Source: CALHRB01 sp964473465 (GTDB taxonomy: Bacteria > Bacteroidota > Ignavibacteria > Kapaibacteriales > UBA2268). From it: a stretch of DNA of 20,333 nucleotides. Positions 7,743 to 14,840 of this stretch are shown one piece after another (positions within the stretch are counted from its first letter, which is position 1; each line of letters begins with the position of its first letter). The stretch lies in the NCBI GenBank assembly GCA_964473465.1, contig CAYYPE010000024.1:1-20333 (forward strand), in the 5' to 3' direction. A model generated the notes under the pieces. That model saw only the letters and a list, made by a program, of their open reading frames with translations. It was not told where the DNA came from and ran no database searches. Made by a program: the position numbers and the translations under genes.

Positions 7743-8873
7743 ATGAAAACTTGGTTTGTTTTTTTATTATCTTCGATAATGTTAATATTATCATCAAACT
7801 TGACAGCACAATTAAAGAAGCCAATAATTATTGACCATAAGTCAGTTGATTTGAATAAAATTCTTGACAATAGCTATATCGAGAAAGCTAAAGAAGAACT
7901 TTTTATTGGATATGGTCATACTTCTCATGGCAGTCAATTAATTACCGGAATGAATGCATTGATGACCTACTTTAAGGATGGCAGATTTAATTGGCGTAAA
8001 AGTGGTGGCTCGGGCTTTTTAAGAATAGAAGAAGGAGGCACATTAAGTCAGGACTGTGGTTATCCGGGATGGGATGATAAAACCCGAACATATTTGAATA
8101 ATAATCCGAATTGTAATGTTATCATCTGGTCATGGTGCGGACAGGTCAACGAAGTTGATTTGAATTCCCATTATCTTTCAAGGATGAACAATTTGGAATT
8201 GAATTATCCAAATGTAAAATTTGTTTATATGACAGGACATCTCGAAGGTCAGGGTCCTGATGGTTCACTTGAAAAGGCTAATAATACAATACGTAAATTT
8301 TGTATTGAAAATAATAAGATTCTTTATGATTTTGCTGATATTGAAAAATATAGTCCTAACGGAAATATAAACTATGATGAATATTATGCTGATGATGGTT
8401 GCAATTACAGGAAGCCTGATGGTGGAAAAGGTAATTGGGCTAATGAATGGCTGGCAGCTAATCCAGACCATATTTTATCAAAAATAAGTGCCATAACCTC
8501 CGGTTGTGCTCATTCAGTAAGCCTGAATTGTGTGATGAAAGGAATAGCAAGTTGGCATTTATGGGCAAAGTTAGCAGGTTGGGATGGAAGTGAAACAGAT
8601 GTCATTTCGGATGAAAATGAAAGAAAGTCAATAACTTACCCCAATGTTGTGTCTGACTTTTTACAAATTTCTTTCCCAAAAGAATTTAAAATTACAGATG
8701 AGTCTGAGATAAGAATTTATAACAGTCTAGGAAAATGCGTATATTCAAATGAAGATCTGAGAAATTTCGGGGAAGTCAGTAATATTTACCGAATTGATAT
8801 TTCGAATTTACCGAGGGGAGTTTATTTTTTTCAAATGAGAAATATTACAGAGAAATTTATAATCTTACGATAA
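7743..8873 (+). CDS. T9SS-secreted protein with unknown, possibly SGNH-like, domain
   Basis: A 376-residue exported protein. The ATG at 7743 gives a clean signal peptide (about residues 1-23, ending TAQ); a TTG at 7731 is less likely. The central domain, about residues 27-280, has conserved-looking motifs: GYGHTSHGSQLITGM near residue 56, IIWSWCGQV, and FVYMTGHLEGQGPDG. The alternating beta/alpha pattern and the His-x-Ser motif recall SGNH-hydrolase-like proteins, but I cannot prove an active site. Several Cys residues suit disulfides outside the cytoplasm. Residues 296-376 are a T9SS type A sorting domain: IRIYNSLGKCVY, then RIDISNLPRGVYFFQ and a final EKFIILR. It should therefore be exported and attached to, or released from, the cell surface. 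It stands alone between the divergent asparaginase gene and the transporter gene. Confidence 0.8.
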   Translation: MKTWFVFLLSSIMLILSSNLTAQLKKPIIIDHKSVDLNKILDNSYIEKAKEELFIGYGHTSHGSQLITGMNALMTYFKDGRFNWRKSGGSGFLRIEEGGTLSQDCGYPGWDDKTRTYLNNNPNCNVIIWSWCGQVNEVDLNSHYLSRMNNLELNYPNVKFVYMTGHLEGQGPDGSLEKANNTIRKFCIENNKILYDFADIEKYSPNGNINYDEYYADDGCNYRKPDGGKGNWANEWLAANPDHILSKISAITSGCAHSVSLNCVMKGIASWHLWAKLAGWDGSETDVISDENERKSITYPNVVSDFLQISFPKEFKITDESEIRIYNSLGKCVYSNEDLRNFGEVSNIYRIDISNLPRGVYFFQMRNITEKFIILR

Positions 8874-9049
8874 TTAAATAAAACTCCTGATTTTCTTAAT
8901 TATTCGAGAAAAAATAAGATAAAAAATCATAACTCTAAACATTAAATTATATTTTAGAACGTTTTTTGCTTTCGTCTTTTTAAAAAAAGATAGGTAAAAA
9001 ACAATTATTTATTAAACTACTCAATTTTAAATTAATTCCGGAAAATTAA

Positions 9050-10033
9050 ATGGATAATAAAACAGAAACACAGGGAAAAATTGGACAAGAACGCAAATTC
9101 AAGGATTATCTCAGAATCATGGGAGTAGGAATTGCTATGGGTTCTGCTGATATCGTTCCGGGAGTCTCTGGTGGAACAATGGCATTTATTCTTGGCATTT
9201 ACGAGGAGTTGCTAACAACGATTAAATCATTCAATTTCAAATTTTTGAAATTATTATTTTCATTGAAGATAAAGGATGCATTAGAGCATGTAAACTATAA
9301 ATTTTTAATTTCCCTATTACTTGGTCTTGGCGGTGCTTTGTTATCGTTAGCGCATTCAATAAGCTGGTTACTTGAAAATGAACCTGTGCTGATTTTTTCT
9401 TTCTTTTTCGGATTGGTGCTTGCTTCGATTGTTTCCGTAAGCTCTCATGTGCGATGGAATATACCTATGATAATAACCTTCATTATTGGGACAGCAATTG
9501 CATATTTTACCGTAAGACTTGTACCAATGAATATGCCCAACGATCCTTTGACACTATTCTGGAGTGCTGCAGTAGCGATAATGGCAATGATTCTTCCGGG
9601 AATATCAGGCTCTTTCATCCTTTTCATATTAGGTCAGTATAAATACATACTCGATGCAGTAAAATCATTTGATGTAATCACACTTCTTCCGGTAGCCGCA
9701 GGAATTATAGTCGGAATTTTAGTATTTGTAAGATTTTTAACATGGCTATTGAAAAATCATAAAAATATTACAATTACTCTCCTTGTAGGTTTCATGATGG
9801 GTTCTTTATGGAAAATATGGCCCTTCAGAATTGTTCTTGAAACAGCCACAAAACCGAACGGAGATGTAATACCTATCAGGGAAACGGTTGTTTTGCCAGA
9901 TATAAGTTCGGGAACTTTCTGGGCCTCACTGGGATTGTGTATTATTGGATTTATAATTATAAGCCTTATTGACCATTTTGAATCGAAAAATAATCCTCTA
10001 ATTACTCTTTTTGTCAAAAGGCAGAGCACTTAG
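9050..10033 (+). CDS. DUF368 polytopic membrane protein (PopT-type polyprenyl-phosphate transporter)
   Basis: Members of this family recycle undecaprenyl phosphate across the cytoplasmic membrane for cell-wall and surface-glycan synthesis; this is known from characterised homologues, not shown here. The 327-residue protein contains the family signature GSADIVPGVSGGT (residues 31-43), with its counterpart MILPGISGSFILFILG near residue 180. The two PG-[VI]-SG loops come from an internal repeat of two inverted halves. About eight or more hydrophobic segments are present. A hydrophilic N-terminal stretch of about 20 residues precedes the first membrane segment. No strong ribosome-binding site precedes the ATG. 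It is the last gene before the accessory region. Confidence 0.9.
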   Translation: MDNKTETQGKIGQERKFKDYLRIMGVGIAMGSADIVPGVSGGTMAFILGIYEELLTTIKSFNFKFLKLLFSLKIKDALEHVNYKFLISLLLGLGGALLSLAHSISWLLENEPVLIFSFFFGLVLASIVSVSSHVRWNIPMIITFIIGTAIAYFTVRLVPMNMPNDPLTLFWSAAVAIMAMILPGISGSFILFILGQYKYILDAVKSFDVITLLPVAAGIIVGILVFVRFLTWLLKNHKNITITLLVGFMMGSLWKIWPFRIVLETATKPNGDVIPIRETVVLPDISSGTFWASLGLCIIGFIIISLIDHFESKNNPLITLFVKRQST

Positions 10034-10330
10034 AATTGATAACAAAATTGCTTTTCAGGATAAAAATTCACAAAATAAAGCTCGGGATTAAAGAAAAACA
10101 CAAAACAATACGAATTTCGATTATTATTTCAAAGCGGATAAGTTTATAATAATTTGTTGCTACCTTCTGTCGGCGTTTTTGAAGTATATCACCATTATAA
10201 ACTTTAGATGTTCTTGTCTTATGTATCTTAGCCCCTTACGAATCATAAACCATTCAGAAAATATTAAAATATGTTAGATTCAGAAATATTTAAACAAGCA
10301 CTGACATGGCAAAAAAATATTTAAAGATTT
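10034..10330. other. Gene-free stretch before the accessory region
   Basis: About 300 AT-rich bases. I find no convincing coding region, RNA gene, terminator or repeat in it. The first attC-like element follows at once. Confidence 0.5.
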
Positions 10331-10482
10331 GTGTTAACGTTTCGCAAGTTGCCGAAGTCCGCCAAGATGAGTGCAACGAATCTTGTCGAACAAAATTCTT
10401 TTCGCAATCCCGATAGTTATCGGGATACGTCAACCCGCCTGACCTGCCTGCAACAGGCAGGTGCAAAACCCGTGTTAGCGGT
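10331..10482. repeat. Palindromic attC-like element S1
   Basis: Outer boxes GTTAAC (10333-10338) and GTTAGCG (10474-10480) enclose an inner pair, GTTTCGC (10339-10345) and GCAAAAC (10463-10469), which are inverted with one mismatch. This R/L box order is like an integron attC site with a long variable centre. The centre contains separate hairpins: CAAGAT with ATCTTG, ATCCCGATA with TATCGGGAT (10407-10426) and ACCTGCCT with AGGCAGGT (10442-10462). The last 50 bases (10430-10479) recur in S2 at 12885-12934. The SnoaL-like gene stops eight bases to the right of the final box. Confidence 0.55.
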
Positions 10483-10488
10483 TCGTTG

Positions 10489-10914
10489 TTATTTGATTTG
10501 TTCATCAACTTTGTAGTGTCCTAGTTGAATAAGTACATTTAAATTATCATACTCAACCCAAGTTTCTTTAATCTTTCCTTCCGTTACACGAAAGAAGCAG
10601 TTAAAGTCCGCAATCAGCTTTTTACCTGTCGGTGGGAAATTTATTAGTTGTCCTAATTGTGTCCCTGAAAAGTTTATTCTCGCAGCAACTAATTCACCTT
10701 CTTCAATTGCAAAAATTACGGTCTCTTTCAGGTCAGGAAATATTTCTAGTTCTGCTTGATGGAATTTAACTAATCCGATATTAGTTTTTATTTCTTTTGG
10801 TTCAGATGAGCTATGTCTTACAAAATCGTTATGGACTAAAGTCAAAACCTTATCCCAATCTTTTTGATTTGTTGCACTTATAAATTCCAATACTATTTTC
10901 TTGTTACATTGCAT
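10489..10914 (-). CDS. SnoaL-like / ester cyclase family protein (NTF2 fold)
   Basis: A 141-residue cytoplasmic protein of the SnoaL-like polyketide-cyclase family, cone-shaped alpha+beta barrels that bind small hydrophobic ligands. Support comes from the overall pattern: an N-terminal helix (IVLEFISATNQKDWDKVLTL), a pocket strand, the conserved GQLINFPPTGKKL turn and the end W-V-E-Y-D-N-L-N-V-L-I-Q-L-G. No signal peptide is present. Family members range from enzymes to proteins of unknown use, so substrate cannot be given. It is the last gene of a five-gene minus-strand unit, 23 bases after arr. Such small proteins are common integron-cassette cargo. Confidence 0.8.
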   Translation of the reverse strand: MQCNKKIVLEFISATNQKDWDKVLTLVHNDFVRHSSSEPKEIKTNIGLVKFHQAELEIFPDLKETVIFAIEEGELVAARINFSGTQLGQLINFPPTGKKLIADFNCFFRVTEGKIKETWVEYDNLNVLIQLGHYKVDEQIK

Positions 10915-10937
10915 TGTGCGGTCATTTTTTATAATTC

Positions 10938-11399
10938 CTATTTGTCATTCAATGAATTTACACCTTGTTCATTCAGTTTTTCAAGATGTTCTTTCATAGT
11001 CTTTACTTGTTCGGCTGAATGTCCTTGCCAAATAGTTACTTCTCCAACTACTCTGAATGGTTTAGTTGAACGATAAGATTGTGTTGGGTTTCCAGGAAAT
11101 TTCTTGTCGGTCAGGTCGGGGTCATTTTCTATCTCTCCTCTTGGCTCTACTAAATAAATTCTCTCTCGTCCGTCACCAAAAGCAAGTTCAGCCCCCCAAA
11201 TTGCAGCGTCTAAAGTTGCTGTCAGAAAGATGTACTTAGCATTTTTTTGTTGTCCGTAGTTTGAGTTATAGCCAACTTCAATTAGGTCGCCAACTTTCAG
11301 GTCTGCTTTTGTCCCGTGAAAATAGGTCTGTGCGAACGGGGTTGCACCTTGTATTTTGAGTGTTTGCCTCACTTTTTTATTAGATTCTTTTGTAGTCAT
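10938..11399 (-). CDS. arr: NAD(+)--rifampin ADP-ribosyltransferase
   Basis: Arr enzymes inactivate rifamycins by moving ADP-ribose from NAD+ to the C23 hydroxyl. The 153-residue product has the usual size of about 140-150. Signatures are FHGTKADLKVGDL (His28, Gly29, Thr30), AAIWGAELA, IYLVEPRGEIENDPDLTDKK and FPGNPTQSYR, all hallmarks of Arr proteins. The ATG at 11399 fits the family; a GTG at 11432 would add eleven residues and overlap the upstream gene. The gene starts two bases after the VOC gene ends, so it is translated from one message with it. Position inside a block bounded by attC-like elements matches the known habit of arr to travel as an integron cassette. Activity on rifampin is inferred from family. 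Confidence 0.93.
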   Translation of the reverse strand: MTTKESNKKVRQTLKIQGATPFAQTYFHGTKADLKVGDLIEVGYNSNYGQQKNAKYIFLTATLDAAIWGAELAFGDGRERIYLVEPRGEIENDPDLTDKKFPGNPTQSYRSTKPFRVVGEVTIWQGHSAEQVKTMKEHLEKLNEQGVNSLNDK

Positions 11400-11401
11400 A
11401 G

Positions 11402-11803
11402 TTACTGATTTAATTGTGTGGCTAAGGACCACATATTTCCTGCAAAATCTTTAAATGTGCCCCTTTTGTCAGGGTCATTCTCTTTTATCTTTGGTTCTTC
11501 AACACTTTCACAACCTAACTCGATTGCTTTTCTAAATGTCTCGTCAACATTTGAAACATATGCGTGCATCCAATATTTATTTGCAGGATATTGAGGTGTT
11601 GAATCTGCCAACATAATGACTGAATCGTCAATTTGAATTTCAATGTGCATAATTTTTCCATCAGGTTTATCATATTTTCTTAGGACTTTGGCATTAAATA
11701 AATCAGTCAATAGTCTGACCATTCTTTTAGCATCATCAACCATAAAATAGGGCGATACTGAATTATAGTTCTTTGGTTTAAAACCAATTAATTCATTTTT
11801 CAT
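11402..11803 (-). CDS. VOC (glyoxalase/bleomycin-resistance) superfamily protein, PhnB-like
   Basis: A small metal-binding-fold protein of the vicinal oxygen chelate superfamily. It begins with a beta strand (VSPYFMVDDAKRMVRLLTDLF), has HIEIQIDDSVIMLADSTP, and ends with GTFKDFAGNMWSLATQ, the usual closing motif (D-P-x-G-x-x-W-x-L-A-T) of PhnB-like members. Metal ligands cannot be fixed with certainty. Two ATGs are possible (11809 and 11803); the AAGGAG site at 11811-11816 is only one base from the first and seven from the second, so 11803 is chosen. It follows the SRPBCC gene with little or no gap and precedes arr by two bases. Role unknown; resistance, detoxification and plain enzyme functions all occur in this family. 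Confidence 0.8.
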   Translation of the reverse strand: MKNELIGFKPKNYNSVSPYFMVDDAKRMVRLLTDLFNAKVLRKYDKPDGKIMHIEIQIDDSVIMLADSTPQYPANKYWMHAYVSNVDETFRKAIELGCESVEEPKIKENDPDKRGTFKDFAGNMWSLATQLNQ

Positions 11804-11805
11804 TT

Positions 11806-12276
11806 TCATTCTCCTTCATTACTTACTTTTTTGGGGAATTTATCGCCAACTAAGTTCAGCTTGATGTTGTGTTCTAAATAAGCTTTCAAACCGTCTAAAA
11901 CTGTTGTAAACCCGCCTGTGTTGTCTTTGATAACTTGAATTAATTCTTCGCCTGTCTCGCTAAAACCGTAGTTTCTAATAACTACATATGTTGTATTGTC
12001 TGAAAGGGGAGTAAATTCATAATCAACCATTGTTAATGGCTCGCCCCACTCAGTTGAAATTTTTTTATTAGGGATTATTTCTTTCACAAAAACTTTTGTT
12101 GATACACCATACATTTCCCATTCCCAAATTATTGTCTTCCCAACTTCTAACAGTCCACTTGATCTTGTAAACCAAAAATTAGTTGTGATGTTTGGGTCAA
12201 TGAATGCCTGAAAAACTTGCGAAACAGGCTTCCTTATTAACATTTGTGTTTCCACAATTGGACTTTTATTTGACAT
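11806..12276 (-). CDS. SRPBCC / AHSA1 domain protein
   Basis: A 156-residue helix-grip protein of the START-like SRPBCC superfamily, which has a deep ligand-binding cavity. Family features: an N-terminal strand ETQMLIRKPVSQVFQAFIDP, then TNFWFT, WEWEMYGVSTKVFVKEI, STEWG, and a long C-terminal helix TVLDGLKAYLEH. AHSA1-like members with this size and layout are common in Bacteroidota. AAGGAAC, about eight bases before the ATG, is one of the few good ribosome-binding sites in the window. It stands second in the minus-strand unit after the broken NTF2-like gene, with which it may share a promoter. Ligand unknown. Confidence 0.82.
   Translation of the reverse strand: MSNKSPIVETQMLIRKPVSQVFQAFIDPNITTNFWFTRSSGLLEVGKTIIWEWEMYGVSTKVFVKEIIPNKKISTEWGEPLTMVDYEFTPLSDNTTYVVIRNYGFSETGEELIQVIKDNTGGFTTVLDGLKAYLEHNIKLNLVGDKFPKKVSNEGE
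11811..11816 (-). promoter_or_regulatory. Ribosome-binding site deciding the VOC start
   Basis: AAGGAG on the minus strand ends one base before the ATG at 11809 and seven bases before the ATG at 11803. The latter spacing suits initiation, so the protein probably starts two residues later than the longest frame. Confidence 0.6.
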
Positions 12277-12319
12277 TTAATTGTTCCTTAAAGATTAAAA
12301 TACTGTTTTTCTTTTCTAA

Positions 12320-12700
12320 TCAACTGAAATCAGTAATTCTTATAATTTTATTGTTTTTAAATACAAATATTGATTTACCATTTAGTCTAATTTCATTCCC
12401 TTTTTTCATTCCATTGGAAAAGTCCATTGCTAAAACAGCATAATATTCTATCTCAATTTCAGACATTTAACTTTCGTGTCTGAAAGACTTGATTTTTTGT
12501 TGTCTTTCGGAAAAATAGCTTTTTGTTATTTCTGCCTGATTTTTGAACTCATCAAGACCGTTCAATGTCATTGTAACTTCGGCATTTTGGACATTCTCAA
12601 ATATAATCTCATCAGATAAGTCCATTATCATTTTTGAAACATCAAAACTATTGTAACCATCTACGTAGTTTTTTAAAATATCTTCTCTGTCTTTCATCAT
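12320..12700 (-). pseudogene. NTF2/SnoaL-like gene interrupted by an in-frame stop
   Basis: The frame starts at ATG 12700 (an AAAGGAT site lies upstream) with MMKDREDILKNYVDGYNSFD, the first helix of an NTF2-like protein, and runs to SFRHES followed by TAA at 12467-12469. Reading straight on in the same frame gives MSEIEIEYYAVLAMDFSNG, then KKGNEIRLNGKSIFVF and a natural TGA at 12320-12322. These are the expected second half of the family (usual pattern: RHEG-x-x-x-E-V-x-I-D-Y to L-K-G-K-S-I-F). The total length of about 126 codons is normal. A single stop codon thus splits an otherwise whole gene. Sequencing error, true decay or reinitiation at the ATG right after the stop are all possible. 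Confidence 0.8.
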
Positions 12701-12797
12701 TATCCTTTTTAATGTTAATTTTTCTTGTTGCAGACTGACTTCTAAAATGCCGACGGCTTGCAGCAACCCGAAGATGGCGAATTTAGTAGCAATACAC

Positions 12798-12935
12798 TGT
12801 TAACCTGCACTGAATCCCGCAATGCGGGATACAAAGCTCCAAGTTTGCACAGCTTGTCCCGCACGACCTTCAGGAGCTGCGGGATCAACCCGCCTGACCT
12901 GTCTTAAGCAAGCTGGTGCAAAACCCGTGTTGGCT
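12798..12935. repeat. Palindromic attC-like element S2
   Basis: Outer boxes TGTTAAC (12798-12804) and GTTGGCT (12929-12935) bracket two hairpins: ATCCCGCA with TGCGGGAT (12814-12830), and TCCCGCA with TGCGGGA (12857-12884). Bases 12885-12934 repeat the last 50 bases of S1 with the same length. Read on the minus strand, S1 and S2 both end in GTTAACA. The hypothetical membrane-protein gene stops nine bases to the right; the NTF2-like gene begins about 97 bases to the left. Confidence 0.55.
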
Positions 12936-12944
12936 GCTGGTGTT

Positions 12945-13457
12945 TTATATTTTGCTTTCATCAAGGTCTTTTTTTAGGCTTGCTACTTTCAATCTTTTGT
13001 TACGTAGTAAATATTTTATGTCTGATAAATTGTCAATCATTAGTTGTCTCCAGTAGTAGTTTATATATTCAAGAACTCCTATTACATTTGTTAAAATTCC
13101 CCATAGAAATAAATTGTTTTCTTTAATAGGTTTGTTTGTCGCCATCAATTGCAAAGTGAATACAAAAGGAATTATTGCTATTAACGCCACATTAATTTGT
13201 TTTGCTCTTCTGAATAGTTTGAGATTTTTGGCTTCGTCACATTTTTTATTTGTAAGGCGATATAGTTTTGATTTCCAATAGTGCTGTCCTTGAAACAAAA
13301 TTAATGTCATTATTGTCAGGCCATAAACTAAAAAGAAAGCATCTGCAATTTTGTAAGTATAGATTACAAAAAGCGTAATACCGGTAAAAAGCCAAGCATT
13401 AAAAAGTTCGGTTGGGTAATACCATTCAAGTCGTTTAATAATTTTAGCTTTTTGCAT
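12945..13457 (-). CDS. Membrane protein, unknown
   Basis: I do not recognise a family. The 170-residue product has about four hydrophobic segments (roughly residues 20-38, 40-57, 90-108 and 117-135), separated by a basic, Lys/Arg-rich loop (HYWKSKLYRLTNKK) and ended by a charged tail (LRNKRLKVASLKKDLDESKI). This is a small inner-membrane protein with a cytoplasmic C-terminal tail. It overlaps the end of the upstream membrane-protein gene by 14 bases, so the two are coupled in translation and may work together. The stop lies next to element S2. Confidence 0.65.
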   Translation of the reverse strand: MQKAKIIKRLEWYYPTELFNAWLFTGITLFVIYTYKIADAFFLVYGLTIMTLILFQGQHYWKSKLYRLTNKKCDEAKNLKLFRRAKQINVALIAIIPFVFTLQLMATNKPIKENNLFLWGILTNVIGVLEYINYYWRQLMIDNLSDIKYLLRNKRLKVASLKKDLDESKI

Positions 13458-13998
13458 TGATGTATCTTCTGTATTCTCGTTTTAGAAATGGATTGGAGAG
13501 CAACAAGCCTAATATACCTGGTAATAAATAGCCGATAATCCAAATTTTATATTCTATTCTTAGGTATTTATAAGTAGGTTCGTCAGTCAGAACTAAATAA
13601 TTGTGAATGATTACCCATATTCCCCATAGTATAAACACTCTTGGCACAATATAACCCAATGTATGAATAATAATTTTGCCTGATGATGATTTTAGTGTAG
13701 GGTTTGCTGTATTGAAGTAAAATTTCTTAAATTCTAAATAGGAAGCCCTCTTGTCAGGGAAATTGTCAAATGGTTTATAAATGTTGTAGTATGAGAGAAT
13801 TACTGTTGGGATAATAATTGCAAGAGCCACTATTATCAATCCTGCCCAGCCAAAACCAAAAATAGAAACCAAAGGATTAAGTTCTCTGGAAAGGTCGGGG
13901 GTTATTTTATAGGTCAAAATACCGTCTGCCATTCTTGTTGAAATCAAAAGTGTTAAAAGACTTAAAAACTCTATATGTCTTCTATCTTTGATTAGCAT
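13444..13998 (-). CDS. Membrane protein, unknown; partner of the overlapping gene
   Basis: No family is recognised. The 184 residues include four hydrophobic segments: FLSLLTLLISTRMADGILT, WAGLIIVALAIIIPTVILS, VFILWGIWVIIHNYLVL and IWIIGYLLPGILGLLL. A soluble loop of about 40 residues with Lys and Asp lies between the second and third. The short C-terminus is basic (KREYRRYINAKS). No signal peptide beyond the first membrane segment and no Shine-Dalgarno site were seen. The first gene of a two-gene unit, it overlaps its follower by 14 bases. Paired four-helix membrane proteins without known motifs are typical unassigned cassette cargo. Confidence 0.65.
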   Translation of the reverse strand: MLIKDRRHIEFLSLLTLLISTRMADGILTYKITPDLSRELNPLVSIFGFGWAGLIIVALAIIIPTVILSYYNIYKPFDNFPDKRASYLEFKKFYFNTANPTLKSSSGKIIIHTLGYIVPRVFILWGIWVIIHNYLVLTDEPTYKYLRIEYKIWIIGYLLPGILGLLLSNPFLKREYRRYINAKS

Positions 13999-14097
13999 TA
14001 GAGGTTTATCTATTTTTTTACACTTACCACCAAAAAAATTTTTAAACGAAGTTTTAAAATATTATTATAATAATTTCTCTAAATTACAAAAATTTAA

Positions 14098-14220
14098 TCC
14101 CACTACAATAAATTTTTCTATATAATTTCCAATATGAATAAATTATAAGCCGATGGGGAGGTGAGAAATATCAATGCGTTGTAGGGATTCAAGATTTTGA
14201 ACCCCTACAATCTTCTTGTC
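14098..14220 (-). pseudogene. Decayed T9SS type A sorting tail behind the GNAT gene
   Basis: On the minus strand the frame starts at the base after the GNAT stop and reads DKKIVGVQNLESLQRIDISH, then LPIGL and a TAA where Tyr is expected, then FIHIGNYIEKFIVVG. This is a T9SS tail broken by one internal stop and lacking the final Arg-stop. The frame is the same as that of the GNAT gene, separated only by its stop codon. A 30-bp palindrome lies inside. The remaining stretch 13999-14097 holds nothing I can name. Confidence 0.7.
14180..14209. repeat. 30-bp palindrome inside a T9SS-tail remnant, second case
   Basis: TGTAGGGATTCAA pairs with TTGAACCCCTACA apart from two mismatched pairs across the 30 bases. 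It occupies the same place in the tail as the palindrome at 4745-4774, between the VGV and LQR codons, though its centre differs. Confidence 0.8.
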
Positions 14221-14736
14221 TTATTGTCGTTTTAATTCCCATTTCCAAATTAGACCATCGTCTGGGTCGTTAATTTCTTCAACTTTCTTGAACCCACATT
14301 TAAGCAAAACTTTTGTTGAGGCATTGTCCTGTCCGAGTGTATGAGCAATTATTGATTTTACTCTTTCATCTTTAAGCGCATTCTCAATTAGTCCTTTTGT
14401 CATTTCAGTGGCAAATCCACGATTACGATAGTCTGGTGCAATTTCATAACCAAGTTCTACTGTCCCTGCATTTGTCGGCTTACCCTTATACCCACCACAT
14501 CCTATTAGTTTGTTGTCTTGCTTATAAATTGGGAAATACGTCCACCAATCTTTTTCGTCTACGCTTTCGGACAGTCTGTCAAGTGAATATTGCAATGCCC
14601 CAACACCAAATTCTGTCCAATTGTCTTGAACATTAACTTTAAGTTTCTTTGCAAGAATTTCATTCCCTTGAATTGCGGCATTTAATATTTCAATGTCGCA
14701 AGGAATAAGTTTTAAATTTTCAGTTTCAATAATCAT
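14221..14736 (-). CDS. GNAT family N-acetyltransferase (RimJ/RimL-like)
   Basis: A 171-residue cytoplasmic acetyltransferase that uses acetyl-CoA. It has the usual layout of RimJ/RimL-like members: N-terminal ETENLKLIPCDIEILNAAI, central strand LIGCGGYKG, VELGYEIAPDYRNRGFATEM with the acetyl-CoA pyrophosphate-binding R-x-x-G-x-A, then NASTKVLLKCGFKKVEE near the end. Known targets of relatives include protein N-termini, amino groups of drugs and nucleotides; the substrate here is unknown. The start ATG is 45 bases from element S3, in the place of a cassette reading frame behind attC. Downstream is the decayed sorting tail. Confidence 0.9.
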   Translation of the reverse strand: MIIETENLKLIPCDIEILNAAIQGNEILAKKLKVNVQDNWTEFGVGALQYSLDRLSESVDEKDWWTYFPIYKQDNKLIGCGGYKGKPTNAGTVELGYEIAPDYRNRGFATEMTKGLIENALKDERVKSIIAHTLGQDNASTKVLLKCGFKKVEEINDPDDGLIWKWELKRQ

Positions 14737-14780
14737 TTTATTCTTTACTATTAGTTGTTTTGTTGTCTTTTTAGCCAGAC

Positions 14781-14836
14781 CGCTAACGTTTTGCGGCTAT
14801 GCACCGTTTTAATGGCGTATAGCCGCTGTTGTGTGC
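14781..14836. repeat. Compact attC-like palindrome S3
   Basis: In 56 bases, CGCTAAC (14781-14787) is followed by GCGGCTAT (14793-14800), a short centre, ATAGCCGC (14819-14826) and GTTGTGT (14828-14834). The eight-base inner arms pair perfectly. This box order and length match a short integron attC site. The REase gene stops four bases to its right; the GNAT gene begins on its left. It could also act as a transcription terminator for the R-M genes. Confidence 0.6.
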
Positions 14837-14840
14837 AGCT

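Noticed and set aside
10290..10508. Minus-strand open frame across S1
   Set aside because: It is made of palindromic repeat sequence, has no ribosome-binding site and no domain likeness.
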